Source: Prostheceraeus crozeri
Taxonomy: Eukaryota; Platyhelminthes; Polycladida; Euryleptidae
Length of the DNA: 64,000 nt
NCBI GenBank assembly: GCA_907163375.1
Contig: CAJQUW010007440.1
Span: 366,001 to 430,000 of the forward strand
Direction: 5' to 3'
Shown here: piece after piece, positions 1-13,000 of the stretch
How the letters are laid out: the number at the start of each line of letters is the position of its first letter
Position numbering within the stretch: the stretch's first letter is position 1
The notes under the pieces: model-generated
Told to the model about the DNA's origin: nothing
Databases searched by the model: none
What the model saw: the letters and a program-made list of their open reading frames with translations, nothing else
Translations under genes and position numbers: made by a program

Positions 1-587
1 GAATTTCGTCTTCTATCAGATAACATACATCTTATGGAGGACGCAGATAGGCATTTCAGTGATTTTCATGCTTTGTCAATACATCACACACAGAACAATT
101 TTATATAAATTTTGTAATCTCACTTAGCTAATTTGTATGTGCAGTCTTTTTTATCGTGTAAACAACTTCATGGGTTTAGTCTCATGGCGATTACTTTTGA
201 ATAATAATAACATGTATAAATGGACAGTGACAGTGAAATACAGGATTTGATATGTAGTTGCGAATCTGTAAAATTACTGATTGCGTTTCAACTGGAGATT
301 TTATTAGCTTAATTTGTATTCGCAATATTCACGTGTCATTTGTTTGGAGTGTTCTGTTCATTCTTATGGAAAGGAAATTTTTCAGGAAAATAGAAACACC
401 CAACTTTACTTGATAAAATAAAATAGCATACAAAACCATATAATAAGAACATATAAGATTTTGTAGAATATAGAACATGTTTTTCCCACCATACTTGATT
501 GTGATCATGGATCTTCCATAATTAGTATTTTATTGTTTACATGCACGATCTAGGTAAGAAACGATTTCAACTTATGCGCCATCTACT
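1..587. other. AT-rich non-coding stretch
   Basis: I see no open frame with a recognisable product, no tRNA-like motif and no obvious inverted repeat here. It lies beyond the C-terminal end of the neighbouring hAT transposase fragment and may contain the decayed 3' end of that element. Confidence 0.5.
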
Positions 588-1716
588 TTATAACTTTATA
601 CAAATAGTAACACACACAGAAGTTTGCTTTATACGCCTATGTAACTCATAATGGCAAGCAATCCATTGAATTACACAGATTAGTCTTTTTTTGTCGAAGC
701 GCGAATATTTGTTACTCGGCATAGAAGAATCTGAGAATTGGTGTACATGTCTTTTTAGAATCACATCGAGTGCTCTACTGCACGCGGCTTCTTTTTTCAT
801 TTCTAATGCATTCTTTTCTTGTCGAAGATCCATCAGGTCTTTCTCGGCTTTTCTGGCCTGCTGCAGTGCATTCTCTGCAAGAGATGTTAGTCGCCGTTGC
901 TCATCTTCCTTTTTCTTAAGAGAAGTTGCGATGTCTTCCATCTCAGTCGCGTGCTTTCGAATACTTTCGTTTCTGTTCATTTCCTCGTTCAATTCTTTTC
1001 GTAGACGTTTTTCTAATTTCTGTTTTTCTTTTTCTTCCAGTTCTTTTCGTTGCTCCTGCTTCCATGCTTCATATTTCGAGTGCGATGCCGTGTATGAATC
1101 TCTGAGTTGACAATCTATTTTCAATGTAGAGCTGTCCAATTTTTTGCCGTTGAGAACAGACTTACTGACGGACAACGCCTTTATGGTTCCAGAACCCAGC
1201 GATCGACGTTTCTTAGTTATTACATCGGATAGACCCGAAAAAATACGTTCGACCTCCGCGTTTCCATGTGGTAAAATAAAAATCGCTTTGGCGACTTTTA
1301 CGAGGGTTGGTGTCTTTCCCACCTTGTCGACTTTCGACCAAAATTCTCCTACATCGTTTTCATAGGCGTTTTTTACCAGACTTTGATGAAGCCTAATCTC
1401 GACTTGCAATGGCGATTGGTCGCTATCTTCTAAAATGTTAGGGATGGCTTTGACGAATTTTAAAAACCCATTTCTCATAATGGTCACTCTGTTGGTACAG
1501 AGGACTTAAAAATCGTGAAGCACTCAGTATCTCGTTCCCGAAAGGCAAATAGTCGCTCAATCTTTTTGTAATTTCCATGAAAAAGGCTTTCATGATCTTG
1601 AAAGCGATTGCCTGGTTGGACGGGACTTCGGCGTCCTGTACCCTCGAAGTCGATGTTACAACTGCAGCAATTTGCTCGCTTGTCGTGTAGGTATCTAGAG
1701 AAAGGAGTGATATCAA
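588..1716 (-). pseudogene. hAT transposase C-terminal fragment with coiled-coil tail
   Basis: Two overlapping minus-strand frames (1438-1716, then 588-1487) together give the C-terminal part of a hAT-family transposase. The upstream frame holds the YLPFGNEIL...FLSPLY region that precedes the dimerisation domain. The downstream frame holds the hAT dimerisation motif: FWSKV, then AKAIFILPHGNAEVERIFS, then KKRRSLGSGTIKAL. The frames change near 1440-1490, so at least one frameshift separates them. After the dimerisation domain comes about 130 residues of Lys/Glu/Arg-rich coiled coil (residues 140-250 of the 299-residue frame), a tail found in some animal hAT proteins but absent from the classic ones. 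No BED zinc finger or catalytic N-terminal region is seen above 1716, so the copy is truncated. A domesticated gene is possible but the frameshift argues for a fossil. Confidence 0.8.
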
Positions 1717-2317
1717 GAATTGTAATGGTTGTCGAATATCAGGTGATCAAAATGTGAAGATAGATTATTGAAAGGTAATTCATATTTTCTGTTTATGGCA
1801 ATTAATATTCAAGATCAATTGAGATATGCGATTTCTATTAATTTATCTAGATCGACATATACGAGTATATTCATCAAGCTGATTCGATCAGTTCGTCAAA
1901 ATAATGTATTAACATTCAAAAAGTTAAAAATTTTAGGTATCATCTTGAATGATTTGCAAGTTAGACCTCCAATATTATTTTAATTTCAAAATTTCTAAAA
2001 CATCGCCTATGAAACGGTAGGCAAAGTTCCTCCGATACTGAGGGTTTATTCAATAATAATGGGATTATCTTGTCTTTATTGTATAAGTCTACCATTAATT
2101 TCTAAAATACACAAGTATCAGTTTCAGAGTTCATCCGATTGATACATTCATCTGTATTGGTCTACATTAAGCATATACGCTTTGCTTCATTCTTTCCGAA
2201 TATTTGAATAAGGCTTTTAACGTCTTAACTCCTAAACTTTCACTGTAAGTCCAATAACCACTCGAGATTATTCTTTAAACGTATCGAATGTATGATATTC
2301 TTTTGAAAACTATAGAA
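1717..2317. other. Non-coding spacer
   Basis: AT-rich DNA between the hAT fragment and the 3' end of a LINE. I see only short open frames that look like chance, and no sign of the rest of the hAT transposase. Confidence 0.5.
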
Positions 2318-2343
2318 TAGAAGAGAATAGAATACACTGACCT

Positions 2344-4151
2344 TTATTTCTCGTACAAAAGCGGTATGAATACGAGGATACTGCATTTGATCACAGCTTC
2401 CGTTAGGAAAAAACAATACTTAACAAAGGATTTGTTGAAGAGGGCAGATTTTATCGGTAAGGGTAACAATAATCGCGTACCGAGTTGCGGACAGTAAAAA
2501 ATTGTGACAATGGATGACAATCCTTGATTCATACAAGACTTGTCCAACAGTTCTTCAAGAGGGGTCGGATTTCTCACATTGGCCCAACGACAATCCTGAA
2601 GTCTTTGATGCTCATGTCGCATATCACTGGCCAACATTGCGCCATATGACAAAAAAACCAGTCCAAAAATAGCTTGCAAGATAACATCACTGCTGTTGCC
2701 TTTACATTTCAACTTTTTTACGTGAGATAAAGTAAGACAGCATTTCCGATACAGATGGGAAAATTGCCTATCCCAACGGAAGTCGCTTGAAAAATACACA
2801 CCAAGTATTTTCAAATAATTTAACTCCTCAACAGGAAAATTGTCAATGAAAATTTTAGGTTTTGGTGATTGATATCAATTTCTAGAGAAAAATAACACTT
2901 TACTCTTGTTGATATTTAACACACAGCTTTTTTCTGTAGATCCAATTCGAAAAACGGTCCACAACAGATTGAAATTTACAAGGGAGAAAATCCTGGAACA
3001 TATGGATGAGACTTACATCGTCAGAGTATATAACAACTTTTGTGTCTTCCAGTTCCGGAAGATCGTCCATAAATAAGATAAATATTAAGGGTCCTAAGAC
3101 TGACCCGTGAGGAACTCCGCTGAGAACACCTTTCCAGGGAGTCACTATGCTGTTGGTGCAAACTCTTTGCTGACGATTCAAAAGGAAGCTCTTAACGAGG
3201 CGGATGGCATGCGGCGAACACTCAAATCTATCTGCTAGGGTTTCCAGAAGCAGATTGTGGCTGACTGTGTCAAAGGCTTTACGTAGATCCACTGCTAATA
3301 GAGCTAACGAGTTTCGAGGGCTTTCCATAAAGTGCTGTAAAGAGGAGAGTCTTATAGACAGGAGCGCATTGGTGCAGCCTCCGAAACTATTGCGAACAAA
3401 TCCAAATTGTCTTCGATCGATTCCTGTCTTTAGGGAATCTTATCTTTAGGGATTCTTTATCTCTAACTAGACGTTCTAAAACCTTGCCTAGGAAAGGGAG
3501 CAGAGATATAGGCCGAAAGTCAGACGTACCTTTTTTCGGAAGAGGGAGAATGTTCGCCTGCTTCCAAGGGAGTGGGAATATAGCAGACAGTAAACAACGG
3601 TTGTAGATAAGGTGGAGAGGGTAGGTCAAAAAGTCGGCAAAGCTCCTGAAAAGGTAACCAGGCAGCCCATCTGGGCCTGAAGAGTTGGCCTTACATTTCT
3701 TGATAATCGAAACAACCTCTGTTTCGGTGACGAACTCATTGATTGGTGGATCAGAGGAAGCACGCTTATCAGTAAAACAGTGAATATCAGGCGTAGAGAA
3801 CGAACTCTGAAATTGATCATTGAGGTCATGAACCTTACGGGAATCAAGACTGGTAACAGAAGCAAACTTATTGATTTGTGTATTGATAATTTTCAATTTG
3901 TCGGAGGTAGATCTTGAATTCAAACGAGAATAGTACCTACTTTTAGCTCTCAAGATTTCTACAAGGAATTTCTCACAAAGACAGACAAATTTCGGTCGAT
4001 TTCCTCGAGTAAGAGCCCGATCTCTGGCATCGGACACAGTTTTCAATGCTGGGTTAGGGTAGCCACGGAGGGTCAGAGCTGCGCATCCTGACTTTTTTCT
4101 CTGGAAAATGAGTTGTCTACAAAAATAGAAGTAAGTTCTGAAAACATTCAA
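2344..4151 (-). pseudogene. LINE reverse transcriptase (CR1-like)
   Basis: Minus-strand RT in three main frames: 3387-4151, 2900-3328 and 2344-2814. Visible in order: SSGPDGLPGYLF, WKQANILPLPKKG, DFRPISLLPFLGKVLE, then LLAVDLRKAFDTVSH (first catalytic Asp), LSGVPHGSVLGPLIF and VVIYSDDVSLI. The active-site box reads YSDD in place of the usual YADD, and GVPQGS has become GVPHGS. The thumb follows (YLKILGVYFSSDFRWD...) and then a C-terminal stretch with PTPLEELLDKSCMNQ, typical of the CR1 group. It lies directly downstream of the endonuclease of the same element. Confidence 0.85.
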
Positions 4152-4200
4152 CTAACTCGTCTAAGTCATCAAAACTACTTAACATGGCATCCCAGTCGGT

Positions 4201-4904
4201 TTAGAGTAACGATTCACAGCAACGTGCAAACGAATATGAAGAGGCAGAGCGAAGTTTTATTACCTTAGTAACAATCGGTCTGAGTAAAGCAGATTTCACA
4301 AAAATGCCCTTGTGGTCTGACCTGCCTAGGGGGGCAATAGAAAAAGGAGACTCAAATTCATCAGAGTGGTTAGAGGCGACAATATCTAGAGTATTGGAAC
4401 CTCTAATAGGAATGGCTACTATTTGATTCAAATCGTTGTACAACAAAAAGTCAGACATGTAGTGGCGGAGATCATTTACATCGCCTACAAGGACACAGTG
4501 GTTACCAAGGTTATCATCAAAGATAGTCTGAAGATGATCAAGTGCGGACGCGTGTGCGGCTGTCTGGCCCCAGTATGGATGATGAACGAGAGAGAGAGAG
4601 TTACGTCAAAATCAGGCAGATGGCAAGATAAAACATTAGATTTGATGTTAGGAACAGGATTGCTAATGACTGACACTATCAAGTTAGACTTACAATAAAG
4701 GGCAACCCCACCTCCATTAGTATCCCGATCCTGTCGAATGATGACATAGCCTGGTAGAGAAACGGCTCCGTCATCTGTTGCTGAGTCAAGCCACGTCTCA
4801 GTTATGCAGATCAAATCAGTATCATATTTGGTGTCTCTGATTCGAAGGTCATCCACCTTATAGAATAGAGAGCGGGCGTTAAACAAGAGAATTGACGGCG
4901 CCAT
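4201..4904 (-). pseudogene. LINE endonuclease domain (CR1-like)
   Basis: Start chosen at 4904, where the protein opens MAPSILLFNARSL, the usual first strand of the LINE endonuclease (N of NARSL is the metal-site Asn). ITETWLD carries the catalytic Glu and NGGGVALY is conserved. A frameshift lies near 4590-4610, at a short GA microsatellite. Past it the readable frame gives HHPYWG, then VGDVND in place of the usual GDFN, then NTLDIV and GRSDHKGI, with the catalytic SDH. The GDVN change touches a core motif. The domain cuts target DNA to prime reverse transcription; this copy cannot encode it in one piece. Confidence 0.8.
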
Positions 4905-4905
4905 G

Positions 4906-7006
4906 TAAATAAACTCTATCGAAGATTGATATTATGAATGAGAATTAGAATATCAATATCAAGTTATCTAGTGACAAGAGCATTAGCTCGCGGTATATAT
5001 TATAATATATCTAAGTGCATAATTTCGTTCGCGTATAAATCCTCAATTTCGTGTATTCGCGTATTTCCAGTCAAATTCGCGTAATACGCGAAATTCGCGT
5101 CAGAATCCGACCACTGGGGAGACCTTCGCGAATGGGTTTCGTTAGTTGATCCATCACAATATTGAATAGGAGAAGTCTGGGCACCTTATCTCCGACATGG
5201 TTGAAAATGCACCTTCGAAGTAATAACTCTCAGGTTATTTCCAACGGATCATAGATTTCTAACAACAATGTTTCGAACATAACACGAAAGATAAAAGTTG
5301 CATTGACATTTCCGAGACTATTGCCTGTAGATGTACAGTGCATGTTGCAAGATTGGAAGTTTGTGATTCGCGGAACAATTCCGCATGTTCCAAAAAAAGT
5401 GTTGTCTCAATTGCCAAATAGATATCTTGGCCCCATAAAAACTGATCAAAGATATCCACGATTGTTAATACATAAGTTGACTAAAAACAGTCGATGACTC
5501 GATAGTTCTCGTAGATCTGTCTGCCGAGAAAAATCCTGACCGAGGTCTCACGAGTTCATCTTCATTTACGTGTCTGTGGTGAAGGCAGTGTTGTCAGAGC
5601 AACAGATGGGAATGTCTTGTCTTCAGAATCGTTGTTTTCTCATTCCTAGGGAAGTGCACAAGAAGTGCCGGGACATTATAATTCCTACATTTCATGTTCT
5701 TACCAACATCGTCAATGGCTACAACATCAGACATATTCGTTTCATGTTCTATTGCGCAATCAACTAGTAACAGTAATATTGAGTAAACGACGATTGGCAG
5801 ACGAAACGTTATCCCTAAAAGTGAGGGTTGTACACATTTCATACGCGTATATTTCTCTTCATGCTCGCATTTCATCCTACATCACAGTTCGATCCAATTG
5901 ACATTACCTACATCCCACTAGCTCTTGCTGGAGAGGATATCGGGTGGAGTTGGGGTTAGAATACAGCTACCAGAAAATGAGTCGACTAGATAAGAGAGAT
6001 ATCGTTTGATAATGTGTTATGGGATGAAAATGACAAATTCCACATTTACATGCATTTGTTAGACAAGCGACTACTCGTACAGACACCGGTTGATCGCAAT
6101 TCATCCGCATTACGACTCAAATTGCATGAATAGTGAAGATGTTTGATTAACGGATGTGGTTAACTACTACTTTTTCCATGCTACTTGAACTTGTACACAT
6201 ACTTATTGAAGTAATGAGAGATCAGATTTGACTTCCTCGCAACTATGTGTAATCTTATTTTGGTTTCCAACTGCTGAACCGACTCTATTTTGTATTGAAT
6301 GGATCGTGGAAGACGATACTCGCTTTTGATTGTATATGTAGCTGCTCCCGAAACTTTAGATTAATGATTGTGAGGCAAACTTATGCTTCATATTATCACT
6401 CTTACCCACCGACTTACCTCATTACTGCAATTGTGATTCTGAGCCATGTCGATGAAATGTAGAATTCCCAAAGAGGCAGAAATTCTCATCCATTTATCCA
6501 TTTGTTATAACCAACTTGAAAATAGCTTAACAAAATTGAATTAAATCAAGTCAAATTTCTTCTGCATCAAATAATGCGAACAAATATCGAACGACAATAG
6601 GATTTCGTCAATTGAGGTTCATGACAGCCAAAATCTGAGATCTAATGGATCTGAGATCCAGGCTGGCAAGATCATCAAATTTTGAGGTCCATATGCCCAA
6701 CGCATGCAGTAACATTACTGATGCAGGAATTGTATTACTATATACCTGATTTTATGGAATATACTGTAAGCTTGTTTCTACCTGTGCCACAAATGACTGC
6801 ATTAGCTTGAAACTTTGGGAGTAGTGCTTGAATGAAGACTTCCAACGAGCGCAGGGTTTCGCCAACCAATTCCAATAGAAGACCATCTATGAGCCTAGTA
6901 GGCCTATATGAAGAAGTCTCGTTATTGAATAGACCCGACATAGGTATTGGGCCCCAAATTTCAATTCCACTGCTGCCTCTCGTTTGCGCGACACGCAAGG
7001 CTTTAT
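4906..7006. other. Non-coding stretch with short repeats
   Basis: About 2.1 kb without a supportable gene. The only structure I can point to is the CG-rich TTCGCGT repeat patch at 5021-5105, listed separately. Short open frames on both strands have no recognisable motifs. Confidence 0.5.
5021..5105. repeat. TTCGCGTA repeat patch with near-palindrome
   Basis: Within 85 bases the unit TTCGCGT occurs four times and, at 5077-5093, it forms the near-palindrome TTCGCGTAATACGCGAA. The CpG density stands out against the AT-rich surroundings. It could be the end of a small DNA transposon, since similar TACGCGAA-rich inverted ends occur in MITEs, but I see no partner end. Confidence 0.45.
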
Positions 7007-7090
7007 ACAGTCGAACCTCAACATAGTGAATTTTAAAGGGCCAGATAAAAAAATTCATTGAGAAGAGCTCACTACAAGGTTTTCTAAAAT
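7007..7090 (+). repeat. Possible pogo/Tigger-type terminal repeat
   Basis: After a TA at 7006-7007 the sequence runs CAGTCGAACCTCAACATAGTG, resembling the terminal inverted repeats of pogo/Tigger elements (CAGTCGA.CCTC...TA.CGAA). No matching opposite end and no DDE transposase were found nearby, so this may be an orphan end or chance. A vaguely similar stretch occurs at 8464-8520 (CTCGACATTTCGGACTTGG). Confidence 0.25.
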
Positions 7091-10000
7091 TTGATATTAT
7101 ATTGGTTTTAAAGCAAGCATATAAAGTCACAACAATCATACTAAATAATTAAAACTAATACATGTAGTGGGTGAAATGAACACTAATTAAAAATGTGTCT
7201 TACACCCAAGTGCTTCAAAATAAAGAATTTGTTTCAAAAAGTTTGATTACAAACTTGTTTGAAAGAATTTACTTGAAAAATGTATATTTCTATTGCGGCT
7301 TTTGTGGGTCCGACAAAAAAATCAAAGAACGTAAATGTAAAGCGACCGCTGTCAGATATGCTGCTGCACTATAGCTACATTTTTCGAACATCGCGGAAAA
7401 TTGCATAACTACATGTATATACTCATAAGTGGTCATTCCCGTGTAAGAAAAGTATCCGATGGAATTTTGACACATCTTATTCATTCCGGCAGAGCCTCTC
7501 AACTCAATTATCGCAACACATCATACAGTGAAAAGAAAGAGTACTAAAACGACTCGAGCACAGTTATCCAACGAACTCATTGTTCGTTATTTGACTGGCA
7601 TGATGGCTTTGTGGTTGTGTTCGTTCTGTGTATGGGATCAGTAAAGATCGCTCACATGAAAGAAAGATGGTCGCCAAATGAGATTCCGAAAGTAAACAAG
7701 GTTAATTGCTTATTCTATTTATTCATCTTTGTCAGTTGTTCGTGTTGCATCATTATAATACTACTGCAAACAAAGCAGAAATGCTTTTTATCAACCGACC
7801 TCTAAATTGCACTTTGTTTTGTAGTTCTAACAGCCCTGTTGAATTTCAAAATATTTTAAAGGATTTGTCGATCGCAATATCTTAATACTAAGTGCATACT
7901 ACTTAAAAACATATAAATTTGGTCATTTCACTCGAAGGGAGGGTTGAAATCAACATTTTTGTTCAAGCAGAAAAGAGATACTAGCACCCGAAAAGGCGCT
8001 TTAGAAATAGAAGTTGAGTCATTATATACGCAGGGTACGAATACAGTATATACACGTATGCACACGTGTGTGTATTCAAAGTAAAGATCGGCGATGGTCT
8101 TTAGATATCATTTTATTTTTGAAAAATGATATAAAATGATATGAAAATTAATTTTTGTTCCATTACATTTTCTAATCATAGATTCTTCGCATTTTTGATT
8201 GAAGCAAATTTAGTTTCCTTCATTTGCTCTACCCCTGTCCTTCCCCACTGTTTGATTCATGTACCGAAAAGCAACAGGCTATTGTCTGTCGGTCTGTCGA
8301 TCACACAGATTGTCAAACAATTTAAAACAATTTAGTTTAAAAGCACTAGTTTGAATTTGTTTTTTCTGACTTGTCTTAGTTTCTATAATACGAGTATAAT
8401 ATAAACTTAGGAATAAATGATTAGTAACATGTAACGAGGCTTTGAAATTTGAAAATACGAGTACGGTCAAAGCTCGACATTTCGGACTTGGATAATTAAG
8501 ATTCTGGGTAATAAAGACTGCCGTTTTATGCGATTAGCTGTACATGTACATGTACAGTGTATATCTCATATATTGCTGGTTACTTCAGACTTCGAGAATA
8601 GGCCTATGATTGAACATTGAACTCATTAGTAACTCTTGATGTTTTTGAAGTCTTGACTGCTTTGAGACATACTGTTGGTCTAACTAACTGCATATTGTAG
8701 GCATGTTTTGTAATTCGAGTGTCTGGAGCTTAAATGAAAACTTGTGATATATAATGTATAGACCTTAGGCCCTACCTACGTTTTGATGTACAAGAAGTTT
8801 GTATGACTGAACTGCTTCCTCGGTCTTCCTTTATTTGGAATATATTGATGCTGCATGCAAATCTAATTTTAATTTCATTGCTAAGAGTAGCAAAAGTAGC
8901 ATGGTAGCAGTGTAAATCGAAAAATTCGTCTGACTAGGTCTAATAACGGTGTAGGCCTATGTATATTTCACTAAAAAATGGTATATTTTCATTTTAAAAA
9001 CAAAATGCCGCCGTTGATTCATTACCGATCACAGATTCAAAGTAAAGCATTCGTTTTTTGTCAATGTGTCGTATTACATCGCCTCAAGACTTTTAGATGT
9101 GAGCATCGGGAAAGCTTTAATTAACATATTGATTTCAAGAGCAAAATTTAAAAAACACACGATTCACTGTGTTTCAATCATTAACGAGCAATGAAAGTGC
9201 GATCACAAACAACGCAATATAAGAATTATGAGGAACTTGCATTGGATGAATAAAAGGGAGTTCACTAATCCATAATACTATCGTATGATTATCTATAATT
9301 GATCCATGTTTGCTAGCGCTCAGCTTCAATGTCTGAAAATTATATTGTGTACAATAAGTGACTAGATTCAAGCTAGAAAACAAAATGGTGCTTCCACTAA
9401 ATTATGAACCAGCGTCTCTCTCTGAACATAAGATAAAAATGCAGTTTAGACCTGTTTATGTCTACAATGGATCGTTGAAGAGCAATAGATAGGCACATGT
9501 CTAGATAGACAACAATAAGTGCAAGAAGAAGCACATAGTTTTCTATGCGATCATAATATCGACAGACCAGATTGAATCACATCGAAAGTCGAATATTTCT
9601 AATTCTGTAACGAATCGTATCAGCGGAAAGCAGTTTACATCTTAATTTTCTAGAAAACAATTTCGCGATATTGAAAGCTGTCTGTCCTAATGACTACCAC
9701 ACTTTAATTGGAATCTTTACAAGTGGTTTCACAGAAAACAAACATTAAACGATTTATTCAAACAAACGCACAAGTTCATCATGTTAATCTCTTCCCAGCA
9801 GCCTACTCGTGGTTGATAGGGTAAGGAAACAGAAACACCTAACTAAATATCTTCCCTTTCAATCTCTGTAGCAATTGACAGAGTCGGAGGACAGCTCAGT
9901 TTTCATATTCACTGTCTGTGACAATTGGTGATAGTGATTCAGATGCTAATAGTCGCATCGGAACGACATCTCACCTGAGAGCTTCGGTTTATCCATGACT

Positions 10001-13000
10001 AGTGGCGAAGGTTAAAACTAATGGATAATTGGAAGCAGATGGGAAGTCGATCCTTACTTCGTTACGGCGTGGTTACCGCTGTTGTCTATCACTGCATCAA
10101 GGAATAAGCACTGGTGTTCAATGTCAGCATTGCAACATTGACGCATCTTGACTTTATGTTTTAGCAATTTCTATCAACAAAATAACTTTTTCATCTTTTG
10201 TCAACAAAAGATAACTAACTTTGAAAGGCGGACTTACCATCGGGGGTTGGAAAAAATCAATTGCAATTTAATTGGTATGTTTTTTCTTAACAATCGATCA
10301 AGTTAATTGGATCAATGAGTAATCAATGAATTACAATCGATTGACCATTAATTGCAACTATTTTTCATAATTGCCAAATATATAAAATAAACTACCACCA
10401 ACTGATTGCATGATTGATAAATACATGAAAAGTTATTTCCATAATGCATAGGCTTACGAAGGTGCATCCCAACACTTACAGAGCTAGAACTTACTTGCAA
10501 TCACAAACATGCATTTTCTGTCTTAATTCATTGCATTTCAGTGCATTCACTGTGTTAATATGAACTAATTTGCATGACTAAACATGTAAATGCACAGATA
10601 ACAATTATGCGATGATTGACTATTAATATTTGCATTCTCCTCTCTTCTACGAGTGTGTCATTTTCTAGGTCAAACATTGAAACATTACTACTTTGGCTAT
10701 CGCGATAGCATGCGTTTCATTAGGTTCACCATAATTTGAATTCGGCGAAGAATATTAGAACATGAGCAGGTAATGTGAACAAGGCTCCCATTTAGCTAAA
10801 TTCAAAATTTTTCTTCATTTTAAATACGAGAAGAGAACATTATACATTACCGACTGCATTATACTGCCCATAATAATCCCACAATATATTGCTTAGACTT
10901 GTGAATAATTGCAATAACTAGAATAATTAGCGCCTGATACAATTCATTGAATTGAAGATGGTTCATTAATCAATTAAGTGGAATCAATTTTTTACGGTCC
11001 CTGCATGATGCCGAATAGGATTACTTTATGACGCCAAATAAGCATGTGCGACAACTGTAAAACACAAACTTACGATAAATTAGCTGGACAATTAAATTGA
11101 ATTTAAGATATACTTTTAAAAATGAATCTGTTGAAGAATGAGGAGTTCATTATTATTGCCAGTTAGGCCTAACGAACAATTCAATTATTCTAGATTTACT
11201 AAGCTTCGATTATATTAATTTTATCTTTCATTTTACTAAGTCAACCTTGAAGCCTATTCTTATATAACTTTTAATTTTCCAAGTAATCAAAATGCATTTA
11301 AAGTCACACTTCAGTATCGGCACTTTCTTGCATTTTTCGCATGTTTCTGATACTTGTAGCAACTGCACATTTTGGAATCTGACAGCTAATAAGCTGCGAA
11401 CTCCGGTTTCATAGTACAATCAGTTGTGGCACTTTGCTTTCCATAGGCGTAAGTGTGTTGCATCGTGATCAACCATATACATTTCGTTTTATTTCCAATC
11501 GCTATATTTAATTCAAGAATAATCTAGTTACTTTTGGTCCATTTACAGATTTGCAGAGGTTTGTTTGTATGCTACAGTGTTCCTCCATCAATCAAACACT
11601 GCGAACTTCCCGTCTCGTGAGCGGCGTCATCTTTGTCAGTTACACAGTAAGCGTGAAGTGGCAGCTGTGACGTCATCATGAATCTTTGACATGACTTTGG
11701 AGACAAACTAACGTGTAGATAAGTGGGAGAGTGACACGAAGTCGTAGTGTTGGTTGAATATTTTAATTTTCGGGGGTAAAATTCGTTTCTGAAATTGACC
11801 GAACTACACCTTCAAAGTCATACCAATACATACAATAGAGATGAGTAGAAGCTGAACACAATGCGCAACAAAATGCACAAGATAATGTGTCAATTTTCGT
11901 TATGCATGGACATGAAGGCATTCGTGTAAATATACAGCGAAAAAGCGATTGTAATGCACAAATTAAATGCAAACCCTGAACTTTGAAGGTAGTCAAATTT
12001 CTTGGTGGGCTAGCTACTACTTATACTTCCAAAATATATATACTCGCATAGAAGGTAGCATTCTAAAAGTGGTGGTCTATTGGAGATGACGCTCTATTAG
12101 AGGATTTGTGGTATCATTTCAGTATATTATAAAAGCTGTCATACGAATACGCATTGGATAGAATACTTTCGCGCTGAAATGAAAATCAAATTTTGTATTT
12201 CGATGAGTTTCCGAGTGGTCATGTGCGGCTTTCAGTATATCGCAAGTTGCAATTTTCAATATTTTGAATCAAGGATGAGAATAAATGAGGATGATGAAGT
12301 TAGAAATGTTCAAAACTGGGCGGAGGCGCCCAAATGCGTGCAATGCGTGACTACATTATTATCAGTGATGATATAAGATATCTTGAATTCTTAAAAAATC
12401 CGGGAGATTCTCACACTTGTTAGATTTACGTATTCGTGCATCTGCTACGTGAACTACTTTGACCTTGTTAGTCTATGAAAATTTAGATAAAGGAAAATTG
12501 TCTCAGACTAAATTTCAGATCATATTTTACAACAATTCTACACATTCCATCAAATCAAGCTCATTTCCATGAACAATTCTAATTTCACAACTTCTGAATG
12601 ATGAGGGAAGTTCAAAAATCCGATGTCCACATGTATTGTAAGAAGTGAGAAAGGAAAGGTGACATGTCAATGCACTCATACCAGCCAATGTTTGAGTTTC
12701 CCCATTCTGAGACAATATCTCCCGAGATGATGTGGTTGCTCAAATCGATTCTCCCTATTGCTTATCCTACACGGTGCAAACTACAGAATCCAGGAATCTC
12801 TCGGACATGCTAACGGTCTCGAGCCTCCCTACTTATCAATAAGCGAAATTTGTTTTTCGTTTAAATTATGTCAATAAATTATTGTATCAGGGAACCAACT
12901 TCGTTTTTCTTTAAAGGGAAAGTTGTCAACAACCATCCAACTGGATAATGCCGGAAGAAATGACTATCTCGAAACTGAATGTCTGCGTTTGGAAATTAGT

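Larger units (their letters stand above)
2318..4905 (-). mobile_element. CR1-like LINE, endonuclease plus reverse transcriptase, decayed
   Basis: A minus-strand non-LTR retrotransposon that covers ORF2 from its start (4904) to a 3' end near 2318. Order on the minus strand: apurinic-like endonuclease, linker, reverse transcriptase, thumb/C-terminal region. The 3' end carries an AATAAAG-like signal and a short TTCTA-type repeat tail, which suits CR1-group LINEs, whose tails are short microsatellites rather than poly(A). No ORF1 is visible upstream of 4905, so the copy appears 5'-truncated at or near ORF2. At least five frame changes break ORF2. The clade call (CR1/L2 group rather than Jockey) rests on motif style only. 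Confidence 0.8.

Noticed and set aside
691-1110. 139-codon plus-strand frame rich in Ser and Phe
   Set aside because: It is the antisense shadow of the Lys/Glu-rich coiled coil of the hAT fragment.
6738-7139. 133-codon minus-strand frame with GLLLELVGETLRSLEVFIQALLPKF
   Set aside because: No family recognised, it overlaps a possible pogo-type end and the splice signals are weak. It remains the best of the unexplained frames in this stretch.
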